The position numbers and the translations under genes were made by a program. A stretch of 64,000 nucleotides of DNA from Leishmania infantum JPCM5 (taxonomy: Eukaryota; Euglenozoa; Kinetoplastea; Trypanosomatida; Trypanosomatidae), in contig NC_009416.2 of NCBI RefSeq assembly GCF_000002875.2, forward strand, positions 317,501 through 381,500, given 5' to 3'. The notes under the pieces were generated by a model. It searched no databases and was not told where the DNA came from. It worked only from the letters and a program-made list of their open reading frames with translations. Below, piece by piece: positions 41,541 through 52,492 of this stretch (its first letter is position 1; the number at the start of each line of letters is the position of its first letter).

Positions 41541-44500
41541 ATGGCGCACACATCAAGCGTGGCATTGACGGATGAGGAGGTGCTGCGACGCGTGCAGCTG
41601 CTCGGCGACGCAATCGCCGAGGAGCAGCGGCAAACTAAGCCTTCGGTCGGCCTGCGGCAGCCGTCGCGGGACTGGCACATTCAGGTTCGGCTGCTGGAGG
41701 AGGTGACGTGCTTGCTCGCCGACGACATCTCCGGCCGCCGCGCCTTTGTGGGGTGGATGTCCCTCTACATGAGGAATTGCCTGCTGCACGCGCTGCAGAG
41801 CCGGCGCGCACCAATCGCGTTGGCAGCGGTGAACGCTGTGGGAACGGTCGTTCAACATGGCGCCTGTCGCGGTGCTGTTGCAGTCGTGTGCTCTTGGTTT
41901 CTCGCCTGCCTTGTGCGGCTCGCCGCGAGCTCCTCTGCAACGTCGGCGGTTTCCGCCGCGGCAATGTGTGTGCTCCTCTCCATGGCACAGAAATGTGTGC
42001 TTACCCTCGAGGGTGTGAACAGCCTCTTGTGTGACTGCGGTGCTCCCAGTGCAGCCGTGCGCCGGCGTTCTCTTGAGGTTCTGCGCTCCTACCTGGAAGC
42101 GGCCAAGGGGACATCAGCCCAGCTGTCTGTCAAAGCCTACACTGAGGCGGTCCGCCGCGTGATCAGCGATCGCATGCGTGACGCCGACGCCGAGGTTCGG
42201 CGTGCGGCGCGGCGGTGCTTCTGGGCCCTGCATGTCTTGGAACCCGCGTCTACAGGGGCGCTGCTTCGCGTACTGCCCGCGGGTCTGCAGCGTCAGCTGG
42301 CCGCTGAACGCGCGGATGCGATGCAGGAACTCAAAGCAGTGGAGCTCCCGCCGGCACCGCCTACGTCGCCGTCGTCGGCTCTGAGGAGTGGCCGCGCTGC
42401 GCACCGGAATCCACACGCTTTGGACGCCGCACACGCGTCCCGCACCGTCACGTTAAAGGATGATCTGCAAAGCGCAGTGGCGTGCCGTGCGCGCGCGGTC
42501 ACGCCACGCTCCACGTCTCCAAGCAAGGCACGTCGGCAGCTGTTGCGGTCGGCAAAGGAGGCGGCCGCCCACCAGCAGAGGCGCACTATGCTTCCGACGC
42601 CGCATTTGTGCGCAAGTGGACCGGGTACCTTCGCCACAAGTACTGGATCTACGCGCCTTTACGCCGCATCGCGTCGTGCCGGTGGTGGCACGTCCTTGCT
42701 CACATCGATGGAAAGCACCGACTGGTCCATCCGGCGTGCTGCCGTCCTTGAAGGGCAGAGGCTGTGCGAGAGCGGGTCCTTAATGAGCGAGGACATCGCC
42801 CAGTTACTGACAGGGCTGCTCATTCGTGTTCAGGATATTCATTTTCGCGTTGTGGAGGCGGCACAAAATTTTCTGCGCACGCTGATGGCGCGGGCACCAA
42901 CGGCAACGCAGAACGAGTTTCAAAGCCTGCTGCCCTTCCTGGTGAGTGCCCTCGTTCGCAACACGAGCCACGCTCGACCGGTCGTGCGTGCTGGTGCTCG
43001 TCACTTGCTCGACCGCATTGCGCGCACCCATGAACCCCCGCTGGAGGTGCTGAAAGCGGTGCTGCGCGCCGCGGACGACGTCGGCGGCGGCAGCGCCGCC
43101 ATGGATCAGCGCTGCGCGGAGCTCCTCCATTATGTGATCGTGGTACATCCCTCTCTTTTCGCTGAGACGTCGTCGATGGGCATCGCTGTACGGGGCATTC
43201 TCGCTCATCTGCGCGCGCTGGAAAGCCGTCAACCAAAGGAAAGCAGTCGAGCTGGAGTGCGGGTGGCACAGGTAAGCTGGTTCACTGCGCTCGGTGCAGC
43301 GCTGCTTGCGTGTCCCGAATCCTTTCGACAGATAGCGGAGCGGCTCGCGCCCTCGGAGCAGGAGGAGGTGCGTGCGGCCCTCCGCGAGAGCTTTGGCTTG
43401 ATGGACAAGGACTGGGAGGGGAAGTTTTCGGACGTCTGCGCAATAGGTAACGAGCGGCTGCGCTGTCTCTTTGCCGAGGAGCTGAAGGCCTGCGCGATGA
43501 CGGAGCGCGGTGTGACCGGCACTTTCGAGCCGCTGCCCGGTGCAGACCGCCGAATGACCAGGGGCGGTGGCGCGTCGGACGTGGCACCTCTGAGTAGTCG
43601 TGCGCTGCAGAACGCCTCAATGCTGCTGCGTGAGTTTCTCTCGGTCGACGAAGCCCGCCTTCTGTCATCAGGAGCAGCGCGAGAGTTGCCAGAAGACGCC
43701 GTCGCCGGTGCCGCTTCTACGCCAGTGCTCGCAGCTCTGCCTGAACTGGCGCGGCCGGCTAATGCAAGTTGTGCGCCGTCTCCAGTGCTTGCTGGTGTCG
43801 ATGGGGGTGATGAAAGCAGCGTTGCCCATGCGACTGTGTCGCGGCGCGCCTGGCCCGGGCCACAGTGTGGCAGGGACCCTGTTGCTCACTTTCTCCGTCA
43901 GCGGCCGTACTGCAGAGACACCGAGGAGCGGCGCTGCGCCCTGCTGTCCTTGGCGGAGGCGCTACGCGCTGGCGGCCCCGGCGCTGAGAGGGAGAGGGGA
44001 GCGGACGTATACCGCCCGGATTGTGTACCAGAGGATGTGGAGCGGCTTCTGGTGTACTGGGAGCGCGAGCTATCCGGTGTGGAAGGGGCGACGCACCACA
44101 ACGTGCGATGGGCTATGGTTAAGGCGTTGCAGGCACTCCTACAGTGGCCCGCTGCCAGATCGGCCGTGTCGCGGCAGCTGACTCGCGTATTTAGCATCTG
44201 CCGCGCTGGCCTCGACGACCCTTTTTTGGAGGCACAGCTGCAGGCGGCGTGCTGCCTCGACACCCTTCTGACCGTTTGCAAGCCCCCAGCGGATCTCTGC
44301 CTCAGCGCCATCGCCAGTTGTGTAATGCGGTGGTTGGAGGGTCCCATGGGCGACGGCGCCACTTCAGGCTGGCTGGAACTTGTACACATGAATCTTCGAG
44401 TCGTCGAGCAAGCGCAGCCGTCGCTAGCAGGGGTGAAGGGCACCAACAGACTAGCCTCTGTAGTGCTGCCAGACGAGACAGACTATCAGCGTCATCCCAC

Positions 44501-44732
44501 CCTGACTGCTGCGGTACTCCATCGAGTTGTAGCCGTGCTGAACTGCTGCCTCAACCATTGTCACGTTTCTGTACGGTTGTGTGCTGTGCTGGTGCTTGTG
44601 GGGATTCGGCGCGCATTGGGGGATGCCGTAACGCTACCGTTTCTGGCGCCGCTCTCTGCTGCTCACATGCGCCTTGTTGACGTCTACCTGGACAAGGTGA
44701 TGGAGGAGCGTCCATGGCGCCTTCTGACTTGA
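41541..44732 (+). CDS. CLASP-family TOG-domain microtubule-associated protein
   Basis: 1063 residues. CLASPs bind tubulin through TOG (HEAT-repeat) domains and promote microtubule rescue, at the mitotic spindle or cell cortex. TOG-like domain 1 spans about 40-255 and carries the CLASP helix DADAEVRRAARRCFWAL (214-230), followed by a VLEPAS...LLRVLPAGLQRQLA tail. A Ser/Arg/Ala-rich basic linker (about 256-390) is where other CLASPs bind microtubules; I see no S/TxIP end-binding motif in it. TOG-like domain 2 spans about 390-560 (DWSIRRAAVLEGQRL; VRAGARHLLDRI). The C-terminal domain (about 830-1063) includes HCHVSVRLCAVLVLVGIRRA and LVDVYLDKV, matching the CLASP C-terminal SVRKAAVxCLVxIY...LxxLYIKR block. 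The next ATG-led frame at 44714 overlaps the stop region and is probably UTR. Confidence 0.85.
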   Translation: MAHTSSVALTDEEVLRRVQLLGDAIAEEQRQTKPSVGLRQPSRDWHIQVRLLEEVTCLLADDISGRRAFVGWMSLYMRNCLLHALQSRRAPIALAAVNAVGTVVQHGACRGAVAVVCSWFLACLVRLAASSSATSAVSAAAMCVLLSMAQKCVLTLEGVNSLLCDCGAPSAAVRRRSLEVLRSYLEAAKGTSAQLSVKAYTEAVRRVISDRMRDADAEVRRAARRCFWALHVLEPASTGALLRVLPAGLQRQLAAERADAMQELKAVELPPAPPTSPSSALRSGRAAHRNPHALDAAHASRTVTLKDDLQSAVACRARAVTPRSTSPSKARRQLLRSAKEAAAHQQRRTMLPTPHLCASGPGTFATSTGSTRLYAASRRAGGGTSLLTSMESTDWSIRRAAVLEGQRLCESGSLMSEDIAQLLTGLLIRVQDIHFRVVEAAQNFLRTLMARAPTATQNEFQSLLPFLVSALVRNTSHARPVVRAGARHLLDRIARTHEPPLEVLKAVLRAADDVGGGSAAMDQRCAELLHYVIVVHPSLFAETSSMGIAVRGILAHLRALESRQPKESSRAGVRVAQVSWFTALGAALLACPESFRQIAERLAPSEQEEVRAALRESFGLMDKDWEGKFSDVCAIGNERLRCLFAEELKACAMTERGVTGTFEPLPGADRRMTRGGGASDVAPLSSRALQNASMLLREFLSVDEARLLSSGAARELPEDAVAGAASTPVLAALPELARPANASCAPSPVLAGVDGGDESSVAHATVSRRAWPGPQCGRDPVAHFLRQRPYCRDTEERRCALLSLAEALRAGGPGAERERGADVYRPDCVPEDVERLLVYWERELSGVEGATHHNVRWAMVKALQALLQWPAARSAVSRQLTRVFSICRAGLDDPFLEAQLQAACCLDTLLTVCKPPADLCLSAIASCVMRWLEGPMGDGATSGWLELVHMNLRVVEQAQPSLAGVKGTNRLASVVLPDETDYQRHPTLTAAVLHRVVAVLNCCLNHCHVSVRLCAVLVLVGIRRALGDAVTLPFLAPLSAAHMRLVDVYLDKVMEERPWRLLT

Positions 44733-45748
44733 CCAGCTTCACGCTGCGGAATGGTGATGTTGCTGGCGGCCGCACCACAACGCTACGCGACTGGTGCTAC
44801 ACAGCAATGCTGCTGCAGTGGCACGAGTATTCTCTTGAGGCAGCGAGAGCGTGCAGTTTGCTCGTTAAAAGCTTTCTTGTGCACCCCAACTTGTTCGGCT
44901 CGCCTCACTCACCCCCCCCTGCTCCCCCGTCGCAACGGCGTCTAGAGCCGTTTGGACGAGAGCGTCCACTTGGATGTGCGTGGATTCGCTTGTGCGTGTC
45001 TGGGGTCGTTTGATCCTTCTCCATCCTTTCACGCGTTAGCCTCACATGCTGCACTATCCTTCCTCCACGTGTGTGTGTGTGTGTGTGTGTGTCTGTGTGA
45101 CGGCGGGATGGAGACACGTGTGTTTTGTGCTGTTTTGCTGTGGCTCTGTTTACGCGCTCTGTATCGATCCTGCCAACGCGCGTCCTCTTCCCTTTGGCGC
45201 ATGGCAGGCGGAGGGAGCACGAGAGAAAGGGATAGAGCGGCAAATGAGGAGATGAGCACGTTGCGTCATTTCGCGTACGTCTTTTTTGGCCGAAAGCTAC
45301 ACCTGCATGGGCGCACAGTGCCCCTCCCCCCCCCCAACTCTGCCCGCGCCGCCCCTCTCCTTTTCCGCCAAGAAGCTACCTTTACACCCCTCCTTCCCTC
45401 CCTCTACGTTATCCTCTGTCGCTGTTTTTTCAACCGTCGATTCCCTTCTGCACACACGACGTCCACACTCACGCCTAGATGTTCACGTGTTTGCTAACTC
45501 CAGATACGTGCACATTGTATCCTGTAAGAGCTTCCCTTCCCCCTCCCCACCCCACCCAAGCCATTGAGTCCACCGATCAACAACAGCACCAACAACGTAA
45601 TACAGAGGCGATTCGTCGTACGAGTACACACTCAAAAGCTTCGCGCGCGCACGCCCACCAGAAGAAGAGAAAGAGCTCAACCCTGTTCGCTGCAGGGGCA
45701 CGCTGAACACTCCCACACTCGCACGTAAAAGTACAGACTTTTAAATCC
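44733..45748. other. Spacer between the CLASP and Tudor-SN genes
   Basis: Holds a (GT)12 tract at 45069-45092. A long pyrimidine tract (about 45356-45450) is followed by AG at 45477-45478 as the likely acceptor for Tudor-SN. A 99-codon ATG frame (44714-45013) overlaps the CLASP stop and decays into low-complexity sequence; not convincing as a gene. Confidence 0.5.
45069..45092. repeat. (GT)12 microsatellite
   Basis: Uninterrupted GT run of 24 bases. Confidence 0.9.
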
Positions 45749-48553
45749 ATGTCCTACGTTGTGTACGCGGTGGAGAATGCGGATCGGATGATCCTGATGG
45801 GTCCGACGGTGGCGGACCAGCCCACCTTCAAGGCCATCACGCTTAGCTACATTCAGGCGCCAAAGCTGGCACGCCGCACGGCCTCTGGCGACTTCACGCC
45901 GGAGGAGCCATACGCTTACGAGGCGGCCGAGCTTATCCGCTCCACCTTCATTGGCAAGCAGGTGCAGTTCGTCGAAGACTACTACATCGAGGCATTGCAA
46001 CGAAGCGCCGGCCGCATCATGGGCTCTAACCACCAGGAAGCTACGGGCATGCTGCTCAAGGAAGGCTTGGCCACGCTGCCCGACCGTATGCCGCCGCGTA
46101 TAGAGAAGGAACTGTACGAAATATACTCGCAGATGTCCGCATCAGCGCGCGCGGCCCGCAAAGGTCTCTTTAGCGGCGATAGTGCCAAGCACGTGCGCCA
46201 CATGAGATCGTATGCCCCAGAGGAGCTCGCAGAGAAAATTGAGGGCGTCAAAGGCCAGCAGCTCTTGTCGCGCGTCGAGAAAGTGGTGTCGCCGACGCTG
46301 CTCATCATCTCCGTCAAGGAGCTAGGCGACACGCAGTTCGCAGCCCATCTGACCGGTGTCACCACAAAGGACAACGGCGACGAGTCCATCAACGCCGAGG
46401 CCAAGTTCTTTGTTGAGCGTCTGCTGCAGAACCGCAATGTGAAGGTGCGCTACGACGGCCTCGACGGGTTCAACAACGTCATGATTTCCATCATGTCCCC
46501 AAAGGGCTCCTTCCAGGAAGAGCTCCTGTCCAAGGGCTACGTCAAGGTTCATAACATGACATTGCCGCTCTCCACCCGCATCGACGAGATCGCCTCTGCC
46601 GAGGCTGCCGCCAAGAAGAAGCGCGTCGGGTGCTGGAAAAACTACGTGGAGCCAGTTGTGATCGCTCCGACCGAAACTGCCAAGGACGACAACGGTGCCT
46701 CCGCCCCTGCTGCTAACGGCGAGGAGGCCCTGGTCGACTCCAAGGCCCCTGCGGCACCCAAAGTGGCCGGTCTTCCGACCACGCTGCCGGACGGTACCCC
46801 CGGCCCGGTGTACACGGGGCCGATCGAGTTTGTTGGCACGCTGGTGCAGGTGGTGCACGGCGACACAGTCGTTGTCCGCGACGACGCCTCTGGTCGCCTC
46901 TTCCGTGTCTCTCTGGCTGGCGTGCGCAGCAGCAAGAACATTGACCGCGACCAGGACGGCAACTCGCCCGAGACGCGCGTTACGTACCGCGACTACTCGT
47001 GGGAGGCCAAGGAATTTCTGCGAAGCCGGTACATTGGAGCGAAGGTGGTGGTGCTCGTCGAGTACGCGCGTGTGATGCCGGAGACGAAGGAGATCCGCCC
47101 CGCTGCAACGGTGGAGGTGAAGCACACGGGTGTCAACATTGGTGTGGCGCTGCTGGAGACCGGCTACGCTACCTTCTTCCTCGGTCGAAACGACAAGAAC
47201 TCCAAGGCGAGCGAGCTGGCCGCCGCCGAGGATGGCGCGAAGGAGGAGAAGAAGGGCATTCACCGCGACACCCCTGCGCCGCCGATGAAGGTAGTCGAGC
47301 TGAACCATCTCGGGGAGACGCGCAGCCGCTACTACCTCAGCTTCCTCCAGCGCGGTATGCAGGGTAGCCGGCCGCCGTCGCTGAAGGGCGTGGTGGATCT
47401 CGTGCTCGGCCCCAGCTCGCTGCGCGTGTACATTCCGAAGGAGAACTTTCAGATCCCGGTCAAGGTCGCCGGCATCGTGACGCCGTCCGCCGCTTTTAAC
47501 CCAAACGAGAAGGCGGACCCGTTTGCGCAGGAGGCGAAGGACTTCGTGATCGACCTCGTGCAGCAGCGCAATGCCACCATCCAGGTTTTCACCTCCGACC
47601 GTGCAGGCAACTTTATCTCCTCTGTCACCCTGGAGGACGGCACAAACATCTCCGTCGCGCTGGTCGCCGAGGGCTTCGCGACGGTGGCGAACGCCGACCG
47701 CTTGCCTTTTGCGCAACAACTCGTAGACGCGGAAGGTGCCGCGCGCGAGGCGAAGAAGCACATCTGGTCCGCCACGGGCGCCATCCCGCAGCGTGCAGTG
47801 AAGATGGAGCAGGAGCGCGCCGCCTCCAACCCGCAAGCGCTGGCCCGCGTTGTCGACGAGACGTCCAAGTTCGCGCCGTACATGATCACCGAAATCGCCG
47901 ACGACGGGCTGTCGGTGTACTTGCAGGGCTACGACGCAGAGCAAGACAGCAGGAAGGGTCACATCCAGGATCTCATCAACCGCACCGCCGCCGGCGATGG
48001 GCACACCCCCAAGAAGGGTGAAAGCGTGATCGCCCAGTACAGCGGTGACAAGACGTGGTGCCGGGCCACAGTGCTCAAGGCCCCACGCGACGACAGGGCG
48101 GAGGTGAAGTTCATTGACTTTGGCAACACCGAGACCGTGCCGGTGAAGAACATCCGCGCCGTGCCGCGCGGCCCCGAGTACGCGCTGGTGCGCGACACGC
48201 CCGCGTTTGCGAAGCTGGCCCGCCTTGCCTACCTCAAGTCTGGTGATGCGAATGAAATGCTCGCTGGCGCCACCTACGCAGCCGTAGAGGAGTACTCTGA
48301 CGGTGAGGTTCTGGCGAAGGCCGTGTACCGCGACGGCCTTGGCAACGTGTATTATACCGTCACCACCAACGCGAATGTGCCCTCGCTGAGTGAGACGCTG
48401 CTGCAGCGTGGCTTGGCTCTGCTGGACCGCCGGGCCTCTGCGGTGGACGCTACGGATTATCGCCGCCATGAAGCTGCGCAGGAGATCGCACGTAAAGGGC
48501 ACAAGAACCTTTGGCAGTACGGCGATATTGACGAGGCTGACGTCGACTACTAG
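45749..48553 (+). CDS. Tudor staphylococcal nuclease (Tudor-SN/SND1-like)
   Basis: 934 residues, the usual length for the family. Four staphylococcal nuclease-like folds are visible: about 1-145, 170-300, 355-510 (FVGTLVQVVHGDTVVVRDD) and 543-680 (PPSLKGVVDLVLGPSSLRVY). A Tudor domain at about 755-805 (GDKTWCRATVLKAPRDDRAE, FIDFGNTETV) is inserted in a fifth, partial nuclease fold that ends AAQEIARKGHKNLWQYGDID. Catalytic nuclease residues are not conserved in an obvious way, as in most Tudor-SN. Known roles are RNA binding, transcript processing or decay and stress granules. A SIDER2-like element lies 1.8 kb downstream and may fall in its 3' UTR. The 760-codon antisense frame here is a high-GC shadow. 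Confidence 0.95.
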   Translation: MSYVVYAVENADRMILMGPTVADQPTFKAITLSYIQAPKLARRTASGDFTPEEPYAYEAAELIRSTFIGKQVQFVEDYYIEALQRSAGRIMGSNHQEATGMLLKEGLATLPDRMPPRIEKELYEIYSQMSASARAARKGLFSGDSAKHVRHMRSYAPEELAEKIEGVKGQQLLSRVEKVVSPTLLIISVKELGDTQFAAHLTGVTTKDNGDESINAEAKFFVERLLQNRNVKVRYDGLDGFNNVMISIMSPKGSFQEELLSKGYVKVHNMTLPLSTRIDEIASAEAAAKKKRVGCWKNYVEPVVIAPTETAKDDNGASAPAANGEEALVDSKAPAAPKVAGLPTTLPDGTPGPVYTGPIEFVGTLVQVVHGDTVVVRDDASGRLFRVSLAGVRSSKNIDRDQDGNSPETRVTYRDYSWEAKEFLRSRYIGAKVVVLVEYARVMPETKEIRPAATVEVKHTGVNIGVALLETGYATFFLGRNDKNSKASELAAAEDGAKEEKKGIHRDTPAPPMKVVELNHLGETRSRYYLSFLQRGMQGSRPPSLKGVVDLVLGPSSLRVYIPKENFQIPVKVAGIVTPSAAFNPNEKADPFAQEAKDFVIDLVQQRNATIQVFTSDRAGNFISSVTLEDGTNISVALVAEGFATVANADRLPFAQQLVDAEGAAREAKKHIWSATGAIPQRAVKMEQERAASNPQALARVVDETSKFAPYMITEIADDGLSVYLQGYDAEQDSRKGHIQDLINRTAAGDGHTPKKGESVIAQYSGDKTWCRATVLKAPRDDRAEVKFIDFGNTETVPVKNIRAVPRGPEYALVRDTPAFAKLARLAYLKSGDANEMLAGATYAAVEEYSDGEVLAKAVYRDGLGNVYYTVTTNANVPSLSETLLQRGLALLDRRASAVDATDYRRHEAAQEIARKGHKNLWQYGDIDEADVDY

Positions 48554-50357
48554 AGGGGTGCCGTACACGCGCGCACACACAAGCACGCGCACAGTTTCAC
48601 ACAAGCCCCTCCGCTAGGGCTTCTTTCCTTTTTTGTCTGTGCTTCTGGCTCCAGGGAGTGAGCGCCGAGTGCTGCCGAACGTCTCCGGGTGAGATCGGCA
48701 AGAATGTGTGACTTTTGTCTGTGCTTCTTACGACGATGGTGTCTGCATGCGTGCGTGGCGAAACCTCAGCGACTCTTTTGCCTTCACCGCGCCAGCCCTC
48801 TCTATTCCTCTCTCATATGCGCGTTTGCCCTCTACTGTCTGTGTCTGTATATATATACACACACACACACCTGTGTGTTTGCCTGTGTGTATTTGGACGG
48901 GGTGTGCGTGTGTGTGGATGAGGTTTCTGTATTTTTTTGTGCGTTTTCGTTTTCCACATGGGCGTTTCTTCTGTTTTACTTCTCTTTTTCTCTATGGATG
49001 CTCCCTACCACCCTTAATGATTCCCTAGTGTTTGCTCTTTGTCATTTTTTTTTTGCGTGCGCACGCGGTATCGCTCGCTGAGAGATTGTGTTCGATGTCG
49101 CGTGCTTGTACTTCCTTGTCTCTCTTTCTCAGTGTCTCTGTAGAGGGATGCGGGTTTGGCTGGACAGCAGGATTCACTGTCATGCGTCGTAACTCACGTG
49201 CCCTTCTGCGTGCTCTCACCACTTCACCCTGTCTCGCTGATGTCTCCATCACGCTTGTTTGTGTGCCTGAGTGTTTCCGCTCGCGTCCTCTACCGCATGC
49301 GTGAGGGTTCAGCGACGGAAAGCTTACTCGCACGCGGGTTGTGTGGCTTTAGCCGCCCTGCTTGTCAACTAGGTCGGTTTCACGTCCCTCTCTCCCGTCC
49401 GCGTTGCCTTTTCTGTAATTGGCGTTTTTCTTTCCTGTGTGCATACGTCCGTGCTGTTTGGCCTCAACGCCCGGTGATGTGTTGGCGACGTGAATAATAA
49501 ATGTGTCTTTCTTTTCTCCCCGTCATGAGCCCTGCGGGAGGCGATACGTGCAGCCGGGCAGCGAGGTACATCGCCCCTCCCTCGATCTCTCCAGCCTTTT
49601 ATCTCTTTATCTCGGCTGGTCAATGGGCAATGTGGAGATTCCATGAGCTGGCGTCCGAAAGATGAGCGCGTACCATTTCGATTCACGACTTGCGTCAACT
49701 TAACCGACACGTGCCGCATGTGGTGGTGGTGTTGCGTGGATGTCGATGATGTGTTCTGCGTTCTTTATCACGATCTGAAAGGGAGTTTACCTCCTCCACC
49801 CTTTTCCCTGCACATTATCTACGCGCTTGTTTGCGTGGGCCTCTGCAAGCCGCGCATGGGCTGGCGGGCGGGGGCGTGTGCTGACAGCCTTTTTGTGCGC
49901 ATGAGGCAAAACAAAGCAAACAGGCACCAAGACGAAGGTGGAACGAGCGAGCTGTGCAATGACTGCTGTTGTAGCGCATTAATGCCGAAACGCGTAACAG
50001 AGGACCTGATGCGACTCCTGCCAACCGCGTCTCACTGCGCTGTCGCTGTATTTTCTCACCGTGGTCGGTCTTCGCGCCATCGAGGAACCCTCTCCCCTCT
50101 TTGCTTCGTTCGGTGAACGCAGTGATAATGACGGTGTGCTTTGTGAGGTGCGAATTTGAGGAGAGGGGTGTGTGTGCCCCGTACACACGCAGCAGGCTCT
50201 GCGGCATAGTCCAGGCACCCACTATTTCTGCCCTGTCCTCATCCTATCACAACAACGAAATAATGTTGTGCACTCTCTTTGTGTCTTCGTGTGCCGTATC
50301 CTCTAATGTGGTGTTTGCTTCCTTTTTTCTTCCTCTCTTGACTGCCCCCCCCCCAAC
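48554..50357. other. Spacer, probable 3' UTR of Tudor-SN
   Basis: T/C-rich with a compound (TA)n(CA)n tract at 48848-48870 and T8-T9 runs. No gene recognised. Confidence 0.5.
48848..48870. repeat. Compound (TA)5(CA)7 microsatellite
   Basis: TA run passing directly into a CA run. Confidence 0.85.
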
Positions 50358-50947
50358 CCCGGGTGACGGAGGGGGGGACCTCAATGTGTGGTATCTGAGG
50401 GCGCGGCGCACCCCCGACACTGTCTGTGTGGAGAAGCGAAGCAGCCATCCCCCCCCCTCCTCTCCCTGCCGGTGCACGACCACCTCTGACCGTGATAGGG
50501 TCAAGCGCCCACGACGTAGGGGAGGGGGGAGAGGAGAGCAGAGTGATTCACCGCTACGGATGTTGGCGGTCAGGTCCTGGATGGCGTTGTGTCGGTGTGA
50601 CCTGCGACGTTGAACATGTTTGCACCACCTGCATGATGGGCAAAGCGCTAGCGTGGCTCGAGCGTACCTCACACCCGGCCCCTCACACTGCGCACTGGTG
50701 TGGGGCGCCTGAGCCACCGCGAGCGGTGTGTGTGTGCGCGCACCACGCGGTGAGCTTCTCAGCGGGGAGGTGGGCAGACTTTGAGGCAGGGGCCGTGCTG
50801 AGGTGACTGGGTTGGCGGAGGGCTGCAACGCGTGCTGACGGCTGCTTCGCCACACGTGATGGTCCTGTTGCAGGCCGGGGTGGACAGAGTGGTATTCAAG
50901 CTATGCTGTATGGTAGAGAATGGTCTTGCTGCAAAAGAAGAAAACGC
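50358..50947 (+). mobile_element. SIDER2-like short retroposon, copy 2
   Basis: 590 bp, same orientation as the copy at 37488-38073. By eye the two differ only in homopolymer runs near the 5' end (one extra G in the GGGGGG run; an added T and two extra C in the C run), which accounts for the whole 4 bp length difference. The remaining 500 bp read as identical. It ends in the same A-rich tail. It lies between Tudor-SN and the E2 gene and would add a destabilising element to whichever 3' UTR includes it, most likely Tudor-SN. Confidence 0.75.
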
Positions 50948-51294
50948 CATAGATGCGCTGCAACCTCTTTCTTTTACTATCCCTCTCCCGCCTCTTTCTC
51001 CTCTTTTCTTCCTTCTGCTCGCATCACTTTTTGCCCTTGTTGCTGACGCACACACGACGGCCGATTTTTTTTTTGTTGGGGGGGGGACGTGCACGAAAGA
51101 TATCAGCTTCCCCCTTCGCCCTTCTTCCGATTCCCTTGCTCAGTGCGACGACCTTGCAGCTTCATTGACGCGCAGAGAGAGAGGCTAGTGAGAGAAAAAA
51201 GAGGAACCATACTAAGAAGCATCAAACGTAGCACGGCGCTTGGGGTCGGCACGCATCGTCCTTGAATCATTGACTCGAAGGCACACGCACACCG

Positions 51295-51311
51295 ATATAT
51301 ATATATATATA
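51295..51311. repeat. (AT)n microsatellite
   Basis: AT run followed by a short acatatacat extension. Confidence 0.85.
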
Positions 51312-52470
51312 CATATACATAGTCCCCTTCCTGCTACCGCCAATTCGGGCATCTGCGCAGAACTTTTGTGCTACAGCGATACAGAAGCAAACGAAGCACA
51401 AACGGCGGAGGAGGACATAAAAAGAATACGATCGGGAAAGTAAATCAGTGAGCATACTTATGCAGGTGTAGTAAGCTGATAACAACTGCTCGCGTCTGCC
51501 TGTGTCGTTCATTCACTTCTCCTGTCCTTCTTCCTCATTAGCTCTTTCCTCCCTCTTCTTTTCGTTTTTTTTTCACGTCCTGCTCCTGTACGCTGACCCC
51601 CACCCACCCACACACTTCCCCCGTGAAATTCACACCTCGATTTCTCTCTCGGTGGATGCGTCCTTGTTGTTTTTGAGGCTGCGCTGACTTTACTGCTGCT
51701 GTGGTTTATCTATACATCTTGGTAGCGGCACCTTCTGTCCATTACGTTTTCCGTCAAGTGTGGACCGCCTCTGCCGTTGCTGTTTTTCGTTGCCCCCTCT
51801 TTTGTGTGTTTATTTCGTCTTGCGGTCGGTGGTTGTCCTTTTTTGTGGCAGGCCCTTTGTTTTTTTTTTCTTCCTCTTTCTGTTATTATTATTACTACTA
51901 TTATATTATTGTGTTCCCCCGACACCGTTGATCGGTGCAAGGGAAAGCCCTTTTGCCCCGACCCGCCCCCTCCTCACACACACTCACAAAGAAGGGCCGC
52001 TTCTCCCCCGATAACAGCGTGTCTGTGTTGTTGTTTTCACCACCCCTCTTCCACTTTTTCCCACTGCGCGCGTGTGTGTACAAACCTGCTCTCTCACCCT
52101 TTTTTCGTGTGTGTGTGTGTTTTCATCCCCAGTGCTCGTCTACTTGTGTGTTGTGCTCGCGCTGGTATTCCTGTTGCTTACCTTTACACGAGTCGAGGTC
52201 TTGTTCCGCTAGCGTAGGTGATTGCTGTTTACGCATTTGGTGCGCAGCCTTGGCATTGAGTATACGCAAACAGAGAGAGGCGTGCGCGGAGCTCTCCATC
52301 TCACTCATCTGTTTGTTCTGTATTGTTTATCACGCCACGCTTCTCTGCGCACCAAGCAGGGCAGTCAAAACCCCCTGCCTTCCCCACTCCGCATACACAT
52401 AGGAGTGTTGTCACTCCTCAACGGAAGAAGAATTCAAGGGCGTCCTCCTAAGCAGCAGCGGCAGCAGCAT

Positions 52471-52492
52471 CACACACACACACACACACACA
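52471..52492. repeat. (CA)11 microsatellite in the E2 5' leader
   Basis: The run ends 7 nt before the E2 start codon and lies downstream of every AG that could serve as acceptor, so it should be in the mature 5' UTR. Confidence 0.85.

Noticed and set aside
44714..45013. 99-codon ATG frame overlapping the CLASP stop
   Set aside because: Starts inside CLASP in another frame and runs into Pro/Ser/Arg low complexity. The CLASP C-terminus is complete without it.
46322..48604. 760-codon open frame on the - strand across Tudor-SN
   Set aside because: Antisense shadow of a high-GC coding frame. The composition is Val/Leu/Arg/His-biased and the + strand reading is a clear Tudor-SN.
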